Source: Leptolinea sp964446955 (GTDB lineage: Bacteria; Chloroflexota; Anaerolineae; Anaerolineales; Anaerolineaceae). From it: a stretch of DNA of 64,000 bases. Positions 24,893-31,970 of the stretch are shown in pieces. The stretch covers positions 496,001 through 560,000 of the forward strand of contig CAYUQJ010000001.1 in assembly GCA_964446955.1 (NCBI GenBank), written 5' to 3'. The stretch's first letter is position 1, and every line of letters starts with the position of its first letter. The translations under genes and the position numbers were made by a program. The notes under the pieces were generated by a model. It made no database searches. It was not told where the DNA came from and was given only the letters and a program-made list of their open reading frames with translations.

Positions 24893-26080
24893 ATGGTAGC
24901 AAAAAAAAGAGGAAACAACGAAGGTTCAATCTTCTTCTATTCGCGTAAAAAACTATGGCGCGCAATGGTTACTATTGATGGACATCGCTTAGGCCATTAT
25001 GGAAAAACTCGCCAGGAATGCGCTAATTGGTTGAAAGAAACTCTTGCACAGATTGATAAGGGTCTAACATATGACGCTTCTCAAATTAAGGTGGGTGAAT
25101 TTCTTGAAGATTGGTTAGTCAGCATAAAATCAAATATCAAACCTACGACCTGTTACAACTACAATCTAGCGGTTCATAAGCATATCATCCCCGCTTTGGG
25201 GAAGCTTCTAATGAAGGATCTTCGCCCAGACATTGTTCAAAGGTTTTATGACAAGAAATTGAAAAATGGTACTTCAAAGTTTTCACTTCAGTCCACGCAT
25301 AGGGTTCTACATAAAGCTTTATCACATGCAGTGGTTTTAGGGATGATTTCACGAAATCCAACCGAAGGAGTTGTTGTCCCTAGACCAGAAAACAAGGAAA
25401 TGAAGTTTTATAACGAAATTCAATCAAACCAACTTTTAATGGCAGTCAAAGGAACTCGCAACGAAGCTTTGTTTCATTTAGTACTTTCTACAGGAATGCG
25501 TCAATCAGAACTTGTTGCCTTGAAATGGTCTGATTTAGATTGGAGAAACAAAACAATCTCAATTAGTCGTCAATTGATGCGAAATTCGAAGTCAGAAGAG
25601 GAATATTTCAGTACCTTAAAGACTCAGGCAGGTTATCGAACGATTTCTCTTGGAGATCATACTATCAAAAAATTACGTGACCATTTGAATCTGCAAAATG
25701 AGGAACGTAAGAATCCCCCTAGAGAGGAATGGATTGAAAACGATCTAATTTTTCCTTCCATAGTCGGAACTCCAATGAATCAATCCAATCTATACAAGAG
25801 CTTCAAGAGCATCATAAAAGAAGCCGGATTACCTGAAATCAGATTTCATGATCTCAGACACACGGCAGCTTCAATAATGCTTAACCATGGCGTGCCTGTG
25901 ATTGTAGTCTCAAAAAGACTCGGACACGCAAAAGTCAGTATCACAATGGATATCTATGGGCACCTGATTCCCGAAATGCAAAGTGGTATTGGACAATTAA
26001 TGGATGATCTAATTGCACCTATTGAATTGCAAACAATACCCAGTTCCACTACTTTTGAATTTGTTGAAAAAGAAGAGTAA
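24893..26080 (+). CDS. Tyrosine recombinase (integrase)
   Basis: Protein of 395 aa. An AP2-like arm-binding N-terminus (GSIFFYSRKKLWRAMVTIDG), a core-binding SAM-like domain (about 65-165) and a catalytic domain with R203 (GMRQSEL), K243, H319 and R322 (HDLRH), H345 (LGHAK) and nucleophile Y355 (MDIYGH). All six active-site residues are present. It integrates and excises the element, most likely at the adjacent tRNA-His 3' end, since it is the last element gene and points toward that tRNA. GAAGGATGAC precedes the ATG. Arm-site-like tandem repeats follow at 26083. Confidence 0.95.
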   Translation: MVAKKRGNNEGSIFFYSRKKLWRAMVTIDGHRLGHYGKTRQECANWLKETLAQIDKGLTYDASQIKVGEFLEDWLVSIKSNIKPTTCYNYNLAVHKHIIPALGKLLMKDLRPDIVQRFYDKKLKNGTSKFSLQSTHRVLHKALSHAVVLGMISRNPTEGVVVPRPENKEMKFYNEIQSNQLLMAVKGTRNEALFHLVLSTGMRQSELVALKWSDLDWRNKTISISRQLMRNSKSEEEYFSTLKTQAGYRTISLGDHTIKKLRDHLNLQNEERKNPPREEWIENDLIFPSIVGTPMNQSNLYKSFKSIIKEAGLPEIRFHDLRHTAASIMLNHGVPVIVVSKRLGHAKVSITMDIYGHLIPEMQSGIGQLMDDLIAPIELQTIPSSTTFEFVEKEE

Positions 26081-26082
26081 CG

Positions 26083-26104
26083 GTTGCACTACTGTTGCAC
26101 TACT
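26083..26104. repeat. Tandem 11-bp repeat, possible integrase arm sites
   Basis: GTTGCACTACT occurs twice head to tail (26083-26093 and 26094-26104), three bases after the integrase stop and about 85 bp from the tRNA-His 3' end. Short direct repeats in this place are typical of arm-type binding sites of tyrosine recombinases. Confidence 0.5.
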
Positions 26105-26150
26105 CTTTAAAAATTCGGATTTTAAGCTTTTTTCATACCCCCATATATAG

Positions 26151-26176
26151 AAAAAACCCCCGAAATTCGGGGGTTT
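26151..26176 (-). terminator. Terminator of tRNA-His (may serve both strands)
   Basis: AAACCCCCGAA (26154-26164) pairs with TTCGGGGGTTT (26166-26176). On the minus strand the stem ends in a T6 run, 13 bp beyond the tRNA 3' end; on the plus strand it could weakly stop integrase transcripts. Confidence 0.82.
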
Positions 26177-26188
26177 GTCTGTATCTGG

Positions 26189-26264
26189 TGGGGTGGCTGA
26201 TGGGTTTCGAACCCACAACATCCACATCCACAGTGTGGCGCTCTGCCGTTGAGCTACAGCCACC
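26189..26264 (-). tRNA. tRNA-His (GTG anticodon)
   Basis: A full cloverleaf can be folded: acceptor GTGGCTG / CAGCCAC with the extra G-1 opposite C73 that is diagnostic of tRNA-His, D stem GCTC/GAGC, anticodon stem CCACA/TGTGG around loop CTGTGGA (anticodon GTG), T arm GTGGG-TTCGAAA-CCCAT. CCA is encoded (26189-26191). It lies 48 bp downstream of hisS in the same direction, and its 3' end faces the integrase, which makes it the probable attachment site. Confidence 0.96.
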
Positions 26265-26312
26265 ATCAACGTGCGCTATTTTATCACAGCCACACGGCAC
26301 AGGCAAGCGATT

Positions 26313-27581
26313 TCAAGACATCATTCGCCGCAGAGCTTTCTCTGCTTCATTTATAGCCACGGTCAATTGTTCCCGATTTGACAGGTCTTTGATAGTAACG
26401 GTACCTGCGGCGGCTTCATCCGGTCCCTGAATTATGGCAAAACGGATACCCTTGCGGTCAGCAAATTTTAATTGCTTGGGGAGTTTGACAGCTTCAGGGT
26501 ATGCCAGAACTTTCAGACCCGCCTTACGTAAATCACTGGCCAGCGCGAACGTGGAATTCAGCATTCCGGCGTCAAACACCGTAACCAGCACTGCTTCCTC
26601 ATTCAATTGTGTCGCGTTGATCTTGTTGTACTTTTGTAGCAGCAGCGTAACCATGACATCGCCCATAGCGAATCCCACTCCCGGCAGTGGATTTCCCCCC
26701 ACATCGCCTACAAGGTTGTCATACCGGCCGCCGCCAAAAACGGCTCTTCCTTCACCGGATGCATCACGTCCTTCAAACACTGTACCGGTGTAATATTCCA
26801 GTCCGCGTATGACCTGGGGATCAAAGACGACGAAATCGCGCAGCCCCATGGCTTCCATCACATCGAAGAAACGGATCAACTCATCCGATCTTTTCCACAG
26901 ATCCCGATCTTGAAGAATATCGCATAATTTGTCGAACTGTCCTTCAGACAAGCCGGTTTCCAGTGCGTACGCTTTCCACGCGGCTGGTGAAAGCTTATCC
27001 CGCCTATCGATTATGCGAAATACCCCTTTTTTGTTTTCCGCCGCTATACCAAGATCGCTCAACACATCATCCATCAAGCGGCGGTTGTTTATAAATATCT
27101 TAACTTCATCGCTTGTAAGCCCCAGGCTCTGGAAGAATTGAACTGCCACGGCTACCAATTCAGCATCGGCTTCCGGAGAATCAACACCAAGCAGGTCAAT
27201 GTTCCACTGGAAGAATTCACGGGTACGGCCTTTTTGCGGTCGCTCATAACGCCAGAATGGACCGTACGACCACCAGCGCACAGGGAATGCCAGTTCATTC
27301 TGTTTCTGGGCGATCATGCGAGCCAGGGTTGGTGTAAGTTCGGGTCTTAATGTTATCTCATCGCCGCCGCGGTCAGAAAACACAAAAGATTGCTCTTTAA
27401 CAAGTTCTTCCCCGCTCTTGGCCGCGTACAGATCAAGACGTTCGAGGATGGGACCTTCATATTCCTCATACCCGAAAGAAGTGCTAACCTTCTTGATCTG
27501 CTCATACAGCCAGGTCCGGACAGACATCTCTTCCGGGTAAAAATCTCGTGTGCCTTTTACTGGCTGAATTAACGCTTTCAT
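26313..27581 (-). CDS. hisS: Histidyl-tRNA synthetase
   Basis: Protein of 422 aa, usual length. Class II motif 2 at about 99-129 (RWWSYGPFWRYERPQKGR, FFQWNID), the HisA motif RGLEYYTG (259-266), motif 3 VFGGGRYDNL (281-290) and a C-terminal anticodon-binding domain from about 330. It charges tRNA-His with histidine. CTGGAGATCATC precedes the ATG. The cognate tRNA-His follows 48 bp downstream on the same strand. No T-box leader is visible in the short upstream region, which is shared with the divergent gene at 27739. Confidence 0.98.
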   Translation of the reverse strand: MKALIQPVKGTRDFYPEEMSVRTWLYEQIKKVSTSFGYEEYEGPILERLDLYAAKSGEELVKEQSFVFSDRGGDEITLRPELTPTLARMIAQKQNELAFPVRWWSYGPFWRYERPQKGRTREFFQWNIDLLGVDSPEADAELVAVAVQFFQSLGLTSDEVKIFINNRRLMDDVLSDLGIAAENKKGVFRIIDRRDKLSPAAWKAYALETGLSEGQFDKLCDILQDRDLWKRSDELIRFFDVMEAMGLRDFVVFDPQVIRGLEYYTGTVFEGRDASGEGRAVFGGGRYDNLVGDVGGNPLPGVGFAMGDVMVTLLLQKYNKINATQLNEEAVLVTVFDAGMLNSTFALASDLRKAGLKVLAYPEAVKLPKQLKFADRKGIRFAIIQGPDEAAAGTVTIKDLSNREQLTVAINEAEKALRRMMS

Positions 27582-27738
27582 GATGATCTCCAGATAAATT
27601 GATTGCCCTATTTTAAACCATATATTGTGATCGCAAGGAATAACGGATTATTTTATCGCTGAGATCACATTACTTCTAGCTTAGTAGAAAGATATTGTGT
27701 ACAATTACGAGAAATATTGAGGTAATAAAGAGACCCGA

Positions 27739-28122
27739 ATGAATGTTGAAGAGTTGATCAGGATTATCGAAGGTACTTTGAGCACCACGGATGCTGATCT
27801 GTCGCGGGAGATCAAAGGTGGCTGTGGAGCAGATCTGATGAGTGATGTTCTGGCTTCCATTCAGCCTGAAGCTGTTCTTCTAACAGGACTCTGCAACCCA
27901 CAGGTTGTTCGCACAGCCCATATGGCTGACGTTTCAGCAATTGTTCTAGTTCGGGGCAAACTGCCTCCCAAAGAAACAATTGATCTGGCAAATCAAGAAA
28001 GAATTCCGCTAATAACAAGCCCATTTGGCATGTTTGAACTTTGTGGCAGACTATACCAGAACGGTTTGATTAGTTTTGAATCATCCGTCGCTGACGGTGA
28101 TTGCTCCTGTGATGTTATTTAA
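27739..28122 (+). CDS. DRTGG-like domain protein 1
   Basis: Protein of 127 aa. The segment AVLLTGLCNPQVVRTAHMAD, then IVLVRGKLPP and IPLITSPFGMFELCGRLY follow the DRTGG domain pattern, a small ligand-binding fold often found beside CBS domains and hydrogenase operons. The C-terminus carries an extra DGDCSCDV, with two cysteines. First gene of the regulatory block leading to the hydrogenase genes; a second DRTGG-like protein is encoded at 29133. Ligand unknown. Confidence 0.72.
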   Translation: MNVEELIRIIEGTLSTTDADLSREIKGGCGADLMSDVLASIQPEAVLLTGLCNPQVVRTAHMADVSAIVLVRGKLPPKETIDLANQERIPLITSPFGMFELCGRLYQNGLISFESSVADGDCSCDVI

Positions 28123-28129
28123 ATAATCT

Positions 28130-29131
28130 ATGAATGCCAATCTGATTCGTTCAACAGTCGGGATGACAGACCAACAGGCCGAAAGCATCACCCGGACAGA
28201 GGAATTGGCGTATGAATTAAAGATCAATGAGGTGATGACTCGTGAAGTATGCAAAGCATCACCTGACATGCAGATGAAGGATGTAGTAGAAGTATTCCGA
28301 AAAACAGGTATATCTGGAATGCCTGTAACGGAAGATGACAAACTCATTGGCGTGATCAGCATGGAAGATATCTTCCATTGCCTGATGGACGGTGATCTTG
28401 AGTCAACAACAACAAAATATATGACACCCAATCCATACACAGTACGGGATATCGATCTGGTTGTCGAAGCACTTAAAGTATTTGTTGCTACTGGTGTAGG
28501 ACGACTGCCAGTAATTGATATCAATGGAAGGGTGACCGGCATAATCACCAAAGGTGATGTCACCCGCGGTTTGTTGAAGGTACTGCAATCCAAAACGCAG
28601 GAAGAAGAGATGCGCCGGTATCGGGCGTCACATCTATTTGAGGATATAGAATCAGATAGAACCAGTCTTATCTTGCGCTATAACATCAAGCCCAGGGATT
28701 TTGTCCATGGTGGAGCTGCTTCAAGTCACATAAAAAGAGCATTAGTAAGACTGGGCGCAGACCCACAGATCACGCGTCGTTGCTCTATTGCTATATACGA
28801 GGCAGAAATCAACTTGATCATTCACACAAATAACGGCGGAATAATCCGCGTAGAGATCGAGCCTCATCAGATCACTATCGATGTTACGGACGATGGTCCA
28901 GGAATTGAAAACATCGAATTGGCCATGAAACCGGGTTATTCAACCGCCAGTGAAGAGGTGCGCGAGCTCGGGTTTGGAGCCGGAATGGGGCTGGCAAATA
29001 TTGCTAGATGTGTCGATAGCATGAAGTTGGAATCCGTTGTTGACAAAGGCACCCGGTTGAAAATGAAAATAAATTTGGAGAGCATGGGCTCTCTTGGTGA
29101 ACAAAATCCAAACCAGTCGGAGAATCGATAA
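28130..29131 (+). CDS. CBS-pair protein with HATPase (anti-sigma-like) domain
   Basis: Protein of 333 aa. Two CBS motifs (about 33-90 and 96-155: MTREVCKASPDMQMKDVVEV and MTPNPYTVRDIDLVVEALKV) form an adenosyl-ligand sensor. Residues about 190-315 form a GHKL ATPase of the RsbW type with an N-box (AIYEAEINLIIHT), DDGPGIE and a glycine-rich GFGAGMGLANI. The design suggests a nucleotide-sensing kinase or anti-sigma switch. Only 7 bp after the DRTGG gene and 1 bp before the next. This gene type is a regular neighbour of bifurcating hydrogenases; its target is unknown. Confidence 0.8.
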   Translation: MNANLIRSTVGMTDQQAESITRTEELAYELKINEVMTREVCKASPDMQMKDVVEVFRKTGISGMPVTEDDKLIGVISMEDIFHCLMDGDLESTTTKYMTPNPYTVRDIDLVVEALKVFVATGVGRLPVIDINGRVTGIITKGDVTRGLLKVLQSKTQEEEMRRYRASHLFEDIESDRTSLILRYNIKPRDFVHGGAASSHIKRALVRLGADPQITRRCSIAIYEAEINLIIHTNNGGIIRVEIEPHQITIDVTDDGPGIENIELAMKPGYSTASEEVRELGFGAGMGLANIARCVDSMKLESVVDKGTRLKMKINLESMGSLGEQNPNQSENR

Positions 29132-29132
29132 G

Positions 29133-29477
29133 ATGAATATTCAACAGATAATCGACAAACTCGAATTGAACATACTGACTGAGAAAAAAGACTTTTCATC
29201 CATCGAACCAACATTTGGATACTCTTCCGATTTACTGAGCTGTGTTATGGCAGGCGCACCAAAACAGGGCGTCTGGGTAACACTTCAGGCGCATGGAAAC
29301 ATTGTGGCCGTAGCTGCCCTGCTTGAAATTACAGCTGTGATCATAACAGAGGGTGCCATGCCGGATGATGCCACATTGAAGAAAGCAAACGATGAGAACG
29401 TCACGCTTCTCTCTACATCCCGGTCATCCTTCCATGTTATCGGGCAACTCTGGGAGATGGGTTTGCGAAATCCGTGA
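29133..29477 (+). CDS. DRTGG-like domain protein 2
   Basis: Protein of 114 aa from the ATG at 29133, preceded by CGGAGAATCGATAAG. It matches the product at 27739 in layout: N-terminal helix (MNIQQIIDKLELNILT), then GVWVTLQAHGNIVAVAALLE and VIITEGAMPDD ... VTLLSTSRSSFHVIGQLWEMG. DRTGG-like fold, ligand unknown. It overlaps the following PHP gene by 4 bp, so the two are translationally coupled. Confidence 0.7.
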   Translation: MNIQQIIDKLELNILTEKKDFSSIEPTFGYSSDLLSCVMAGAPKQGVWVTLQAHGNIVAVAALLEITAVIITEGAMPDDATLKKANDENVTLLSTSRSSFHVIGQLWEMGLRNP

Positions 29478-30235
29478 ATCCCCTTAGGCCGTACCGGGCG
29501 GAACTTCACGTTCATACCGTTCTTTCTCCCTGTGCAGAAGTAGAAATGATCCCTCCGCTGATCATTCAGGAGGCTTTGGATCGTGGTATTGAAATTATTG
29601 CGATAACAGATCATAACGCGACCGCGAATATTCCTGCGGTCATAAAAGCCGCGGAAGGCACCGGCGTTCACATTTTGCCGGGAATGGAATTACAGACCAG
29701 TGAAGAAGTACATCTCCTTTGTCTGTTTGACACTCTGGAGCAAATAGAAACCTTCCAGAGGCTGGTCGATTCCACACTTCCGTCGCTGGCCAACCGCCCT
29801 GATTATTTTGGCGAACAATTTATAGTTGATGAGACCGGTGATTTTATTCGAAGAGAGGATAGATTGTTGATTGCCTCTTCCACTTTATCAATCATGGAAG
29901 CTTGTGATCTGGTTGAGAAGATGGATGGATTATTGATACCCGCACACATCGATCGAAAAGCTTTTGGATTATTGCCAACCCTGGGCTTCATCCCGGAAGA
30001 ACTAAAAAATTATCGCGTGATGGAAATATCACGGCATATTACTACTGGAAAAGCTTTAGCCGACTACCCTTTCTTGAAAGACAGAATTCTAATACAGGGC
30101 GGCGATGTTCATCGTTTGAATGAATTTCTTGGAGTAAATCATTTCACAATTGAAAAACCTTCCATTTCTGAGATCATAAAAGCATTTAACAAAATTGATG
30201 GTCGATTTTTCAATTTGGACCAACCAAACTTGTGA
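29474..30235 (+). CDS. PHP-domain phosphoesterase
   Basis: Protein of 253 aa with a GTG start in a 4-bp GTGA overlap. Metal-binding PHP motifs are visible: ELHVHTVLSPCAE (about 10-22), ITDHNAT, a later GMELQTSEEVHLL and PAHIDR, and near the end GGDVHRLNEF. It hydrolyses a phosphate ester of unknown identity. PHP genes of this size sit regularly in HydABC-type hydrogenase operons, as here, with unknown purpose. Its last codons overlap the Rex/CRP-like palindrome at 30227. Confidence 0.85.
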   Translation: MNPLRPYRAELHVHTVLSPCAEVEMIPPLIIQEALDRGIEIIAITDHNATANIPAVIKAAEGTGVHILPGMELQTSEEVHLLCLFDTLEQIETFQRLVDSTLPSLANRPDYFGEQFIVDETGDFIRREDRLLIASSTLSIMEACDLVEKMDGLLIPAHIDRKAFGLLPTLGFIPEELKNYRVMEISRHITTGKALADYPFLKDRILIQGGDVHRLNEFLGVNHFTIEKPSISEIIKAFNKIDGRFFNLDQPNL

Positions 30236-30250
30236 CAAAAATCACAAGTT
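30227..30250. promoter_or_regulatory. Rex/CRP-like palindrome before the hydrogenase genes
   Basis: Perfect 9-bp arms AACTTGTGA and TCACAAGTT separated by six bases (CAAAAA). The core TTGTGA-N6-TCACAA fits the Rex operator and also the CRP/FNR-type consensus. It overlaps the stop of the PHP gene and lies about 200 bp before the first NuoE start. A half-site TTGTGA occurs at 30331, directly followed by a palindrome GACATATGTC (30335-30344). Confidence 0.55.
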
Positions 30251-30450
30251 AAGGTAAAATGTGTCATACCAAAGAGGTCATAGAAAGGCACTCTTTGTAA
30301 ACAAAATGGTTTGCTTTTTTTCAACGGTTTTTGTGACATATGTCCTTTTCTTCCATTTATGGCCATATGCAAGATAAAATACACAAAATGGAGAGTATTG
30401 GTACAGATAAGAAATCCTAGAGGCAACTCTACAATTACTTGGAGCCGGTG

Positions 30451-30972
30451 ATGGCAGAATTAAAAATCATAATCACATCAAATGACCCCCTTTCAAAACC
30501 AGAAGAAAAAAAGATAATTGATGAAATTATCGACAAGAACAAAGATCTGAATGGCGCCACAATGGTGGTTCTCAACGAGTTACAGGGAAAAATCGGATTC
30601 ATTTCGCGTCCCATGCAAGTGTACGTCGCACAGAGATTGGGTGTCCCTGTAAGTCAGGTACATGGTGTTGTTTCATTCTACTCATTCTTTACAACCACAC
30701 CTCGCGGCAAACACACGATCAAATTTTGTCTGGGAACAGCCTGTTACGTAGGCGGAATGCCTCAAATCATTGAAAAAGCGAAACAGGTTCTGGGAATCGA
30801 CCCGGGTCAAACAACAGAAGACGGTGAAATCACCCTTGAACTATGCCGTTGTGTGGGAGCTTGCAGTCAAGCGCCTGTTATTGTTATTGACGAAGACATG
30901 CACGGCCGTGTTCGGCCAAACAAGTTTCCACAGTTGATAAAAGATATTCAAAAAAGCCAGGATCAAGGGTAG
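30451..30972 (+). CDS. nuoE: NuoE-like [2Fe-2S] subunit, first copy
   Basis: Protein of 173 aa from the ATG at 30451 (GGAG upstream; a TTG at 30439 is less likely). A helical N-terminus precedes the thioredoxin-like [2Fe-2S] fold with ligands C93, C98, C134 and C138. It passes electrons within the NADH-oxidising module of complex I-like hydrogenases (HydC/HndA/HoxE type). First structural gene of the hydrogenase operon, about 200 bp after the Rex-like palindrome. A second NuoE is encoded at 33841, and the two differ clearly. Confidence 0.92.
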   Translation: MAELKIIITSNDPLSKPEEKKIIDEIIDKNKDLNGATMVVLNELQGKIGFISRPMQVYVAQRLGVPVSQVHGVVSFYSFFTTTPRGKHTIKFCLGTACYVGGMPQIIEKAKQVLGIDPGQTTEDGEITLELCRCVGACSQAPVIVIDEDMHGRVRPNKFPQLIKDIQKSQDQG

Positions 30973-30978
30973 CGATCC

Positions 30979-31527
30979 ATGCGCGATCTTGCTCTTCACC
31001 TGTTGGATATCGCAGAAAACAGCGCCGCAGCTGAAGCAAAATCTATTCGCATTGAGATTATTGAAGATATCACGAATGACCGGTTGACCATGATCGTACA
31101 GGATGATGGTAAGGGAATGTCTGAAGAGATGGTTCTCCAGGTGACAGATCCATTTGTAACATCTCGGACCACCCGAAAAGTAGGACTTGGTATTCCCCTG
31201 TTGAAAGAAGCATCGGAATTATGTGAAGGCAAGTTTGAAATTACTTCTGAGCTTGGAAAAGGAACACGAGTTTATGTAGATTTCAAAAGAAATCACATTG
31301 ATCGAATGCCGCTTGGTGATTTGGCGACAACATTCTTAAATTTGATGATTGCGCATCCTGAAATTCATTATGTATTTCGGTACTTAGTTGGAAATGAAGA
31401 ATTCTTACTGGATGATGAGCCTATAAAGCAGGAACTTCGCGGGATTTCTTTAACAGAACCTGTTGTTCTGAGTTTTTTACGAAATCTTATTGAATCAGGT
31501 ATCAGCAATGTGCAGGCTGCCGCCTGA
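30979..31527 (+). CDS. HATPase-domain protein of the hydrogenase operon
   Basis: Protein of 182 aa. A GHKL ATPase domain is marked by the N-box AENSAAAEAKSI (12-23), DDGKGM (42-47) and KVGLGIPLLKEASELCEG. There is no phospho-accepting histidine domain. The C-terminal about 70 residues (ATTFLNLMIAHPEIHYVFRY) are a small appended domain. Such stand-alone HATPases lie between hydC and hydB in many bifurcating hydrogenase operons. A signalling or assembly role is likely, but none has been pinned down that I can name. Confidence 0.8.
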   Translation: MRDLALHLLDIAENSAAAEAKSIRIEIIEDITNDRLTMIVQDDGKGMSEEMVLQVTDPFVTSRTTRKVGLGIPLLKEASELCEGKFEITSELGKGTRVYVDFKRNHIDRMPLGDLATTFLNLMIAHPEIHYVFRYLVGNEEFLLDDEPIKQELRGISLTEPVVLSFLRNLIESGISNVQAAA

Positions 31528-31555
31528 AGTAAACCCTGTAATCAGGAGAGAAACG

Positions 31556-31924
31556 ATGACTACCATAAAATCATTGGAAGATTTGAAAAGAATTCGAGAA
31601 GAGGCACTTGAAAAACGGAAAGTTAAAACTACCGAGGGCAAAGCCCAGGTAACCGTTGCCATGGGTACATGCGGTATCGCTGCGGGAGCTCGTGAAACAA
31701 TGAAAGCCGTTCTCGACATGATTGAGAAAGAAAATATCAGCGGCATCATCGTATCGCAAACCGGATGTATCGGTCTTTGTGAAAAGGAACCCATTGTTCA
31801 GGTGACGGTAGGTACAGAACCCAAAGTAACATATGGCAAGGTTACCCCTGAAGTCGCCCGTCGGATTATGAAGGAGCACGTTGAACAGGGAAAAATTGTT
31901 CAGGATTATGTAATCCAGGCTTAA
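31556..31924 (+). CDS. HndB-like thioredoxin-fold [2Fe-2S] protein
   Basis: Protein of 122 aa from the ATG after CAGGAGAGAAACG. Residues 30-122 form a thioredoxin-like ferredoxin: MGTCGIAAGA, then TGCIGLCEKEPIV. Only C39, C71 and C75 are seen; the position of a fourth ligand is alanine, as I recall for the HndB group. It would pass electrons between subunits of the NAD(P)H-linked hydrogenase or be structural. It lies between the HATPase gene and nuoF. Confidence 0.8.
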   Translation: MTTIKSLEDLKRIREEALEKRKVKTTEGKAQVTVAMGTCGIAAGARETMKAVLDMIEKENISGIIVSQTGCIGLCEKEPIVQVTVGTEPKVTYGKVTPEVARRIMKEHVEQGKIVQDYVIQA

Positions 31925-31970
31925 CCAATACACCGCTCCGCGGTGGACTCCATTATTGAAGGTTCTCAAA

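Noticed and set aside
27582..27738. T-box or other riboswitch before hisS
   Set aside because: The gap shared by the two divergent genes is only 157 bp and shows neither a T-box sequence nor an antiterminator/terminator pair.
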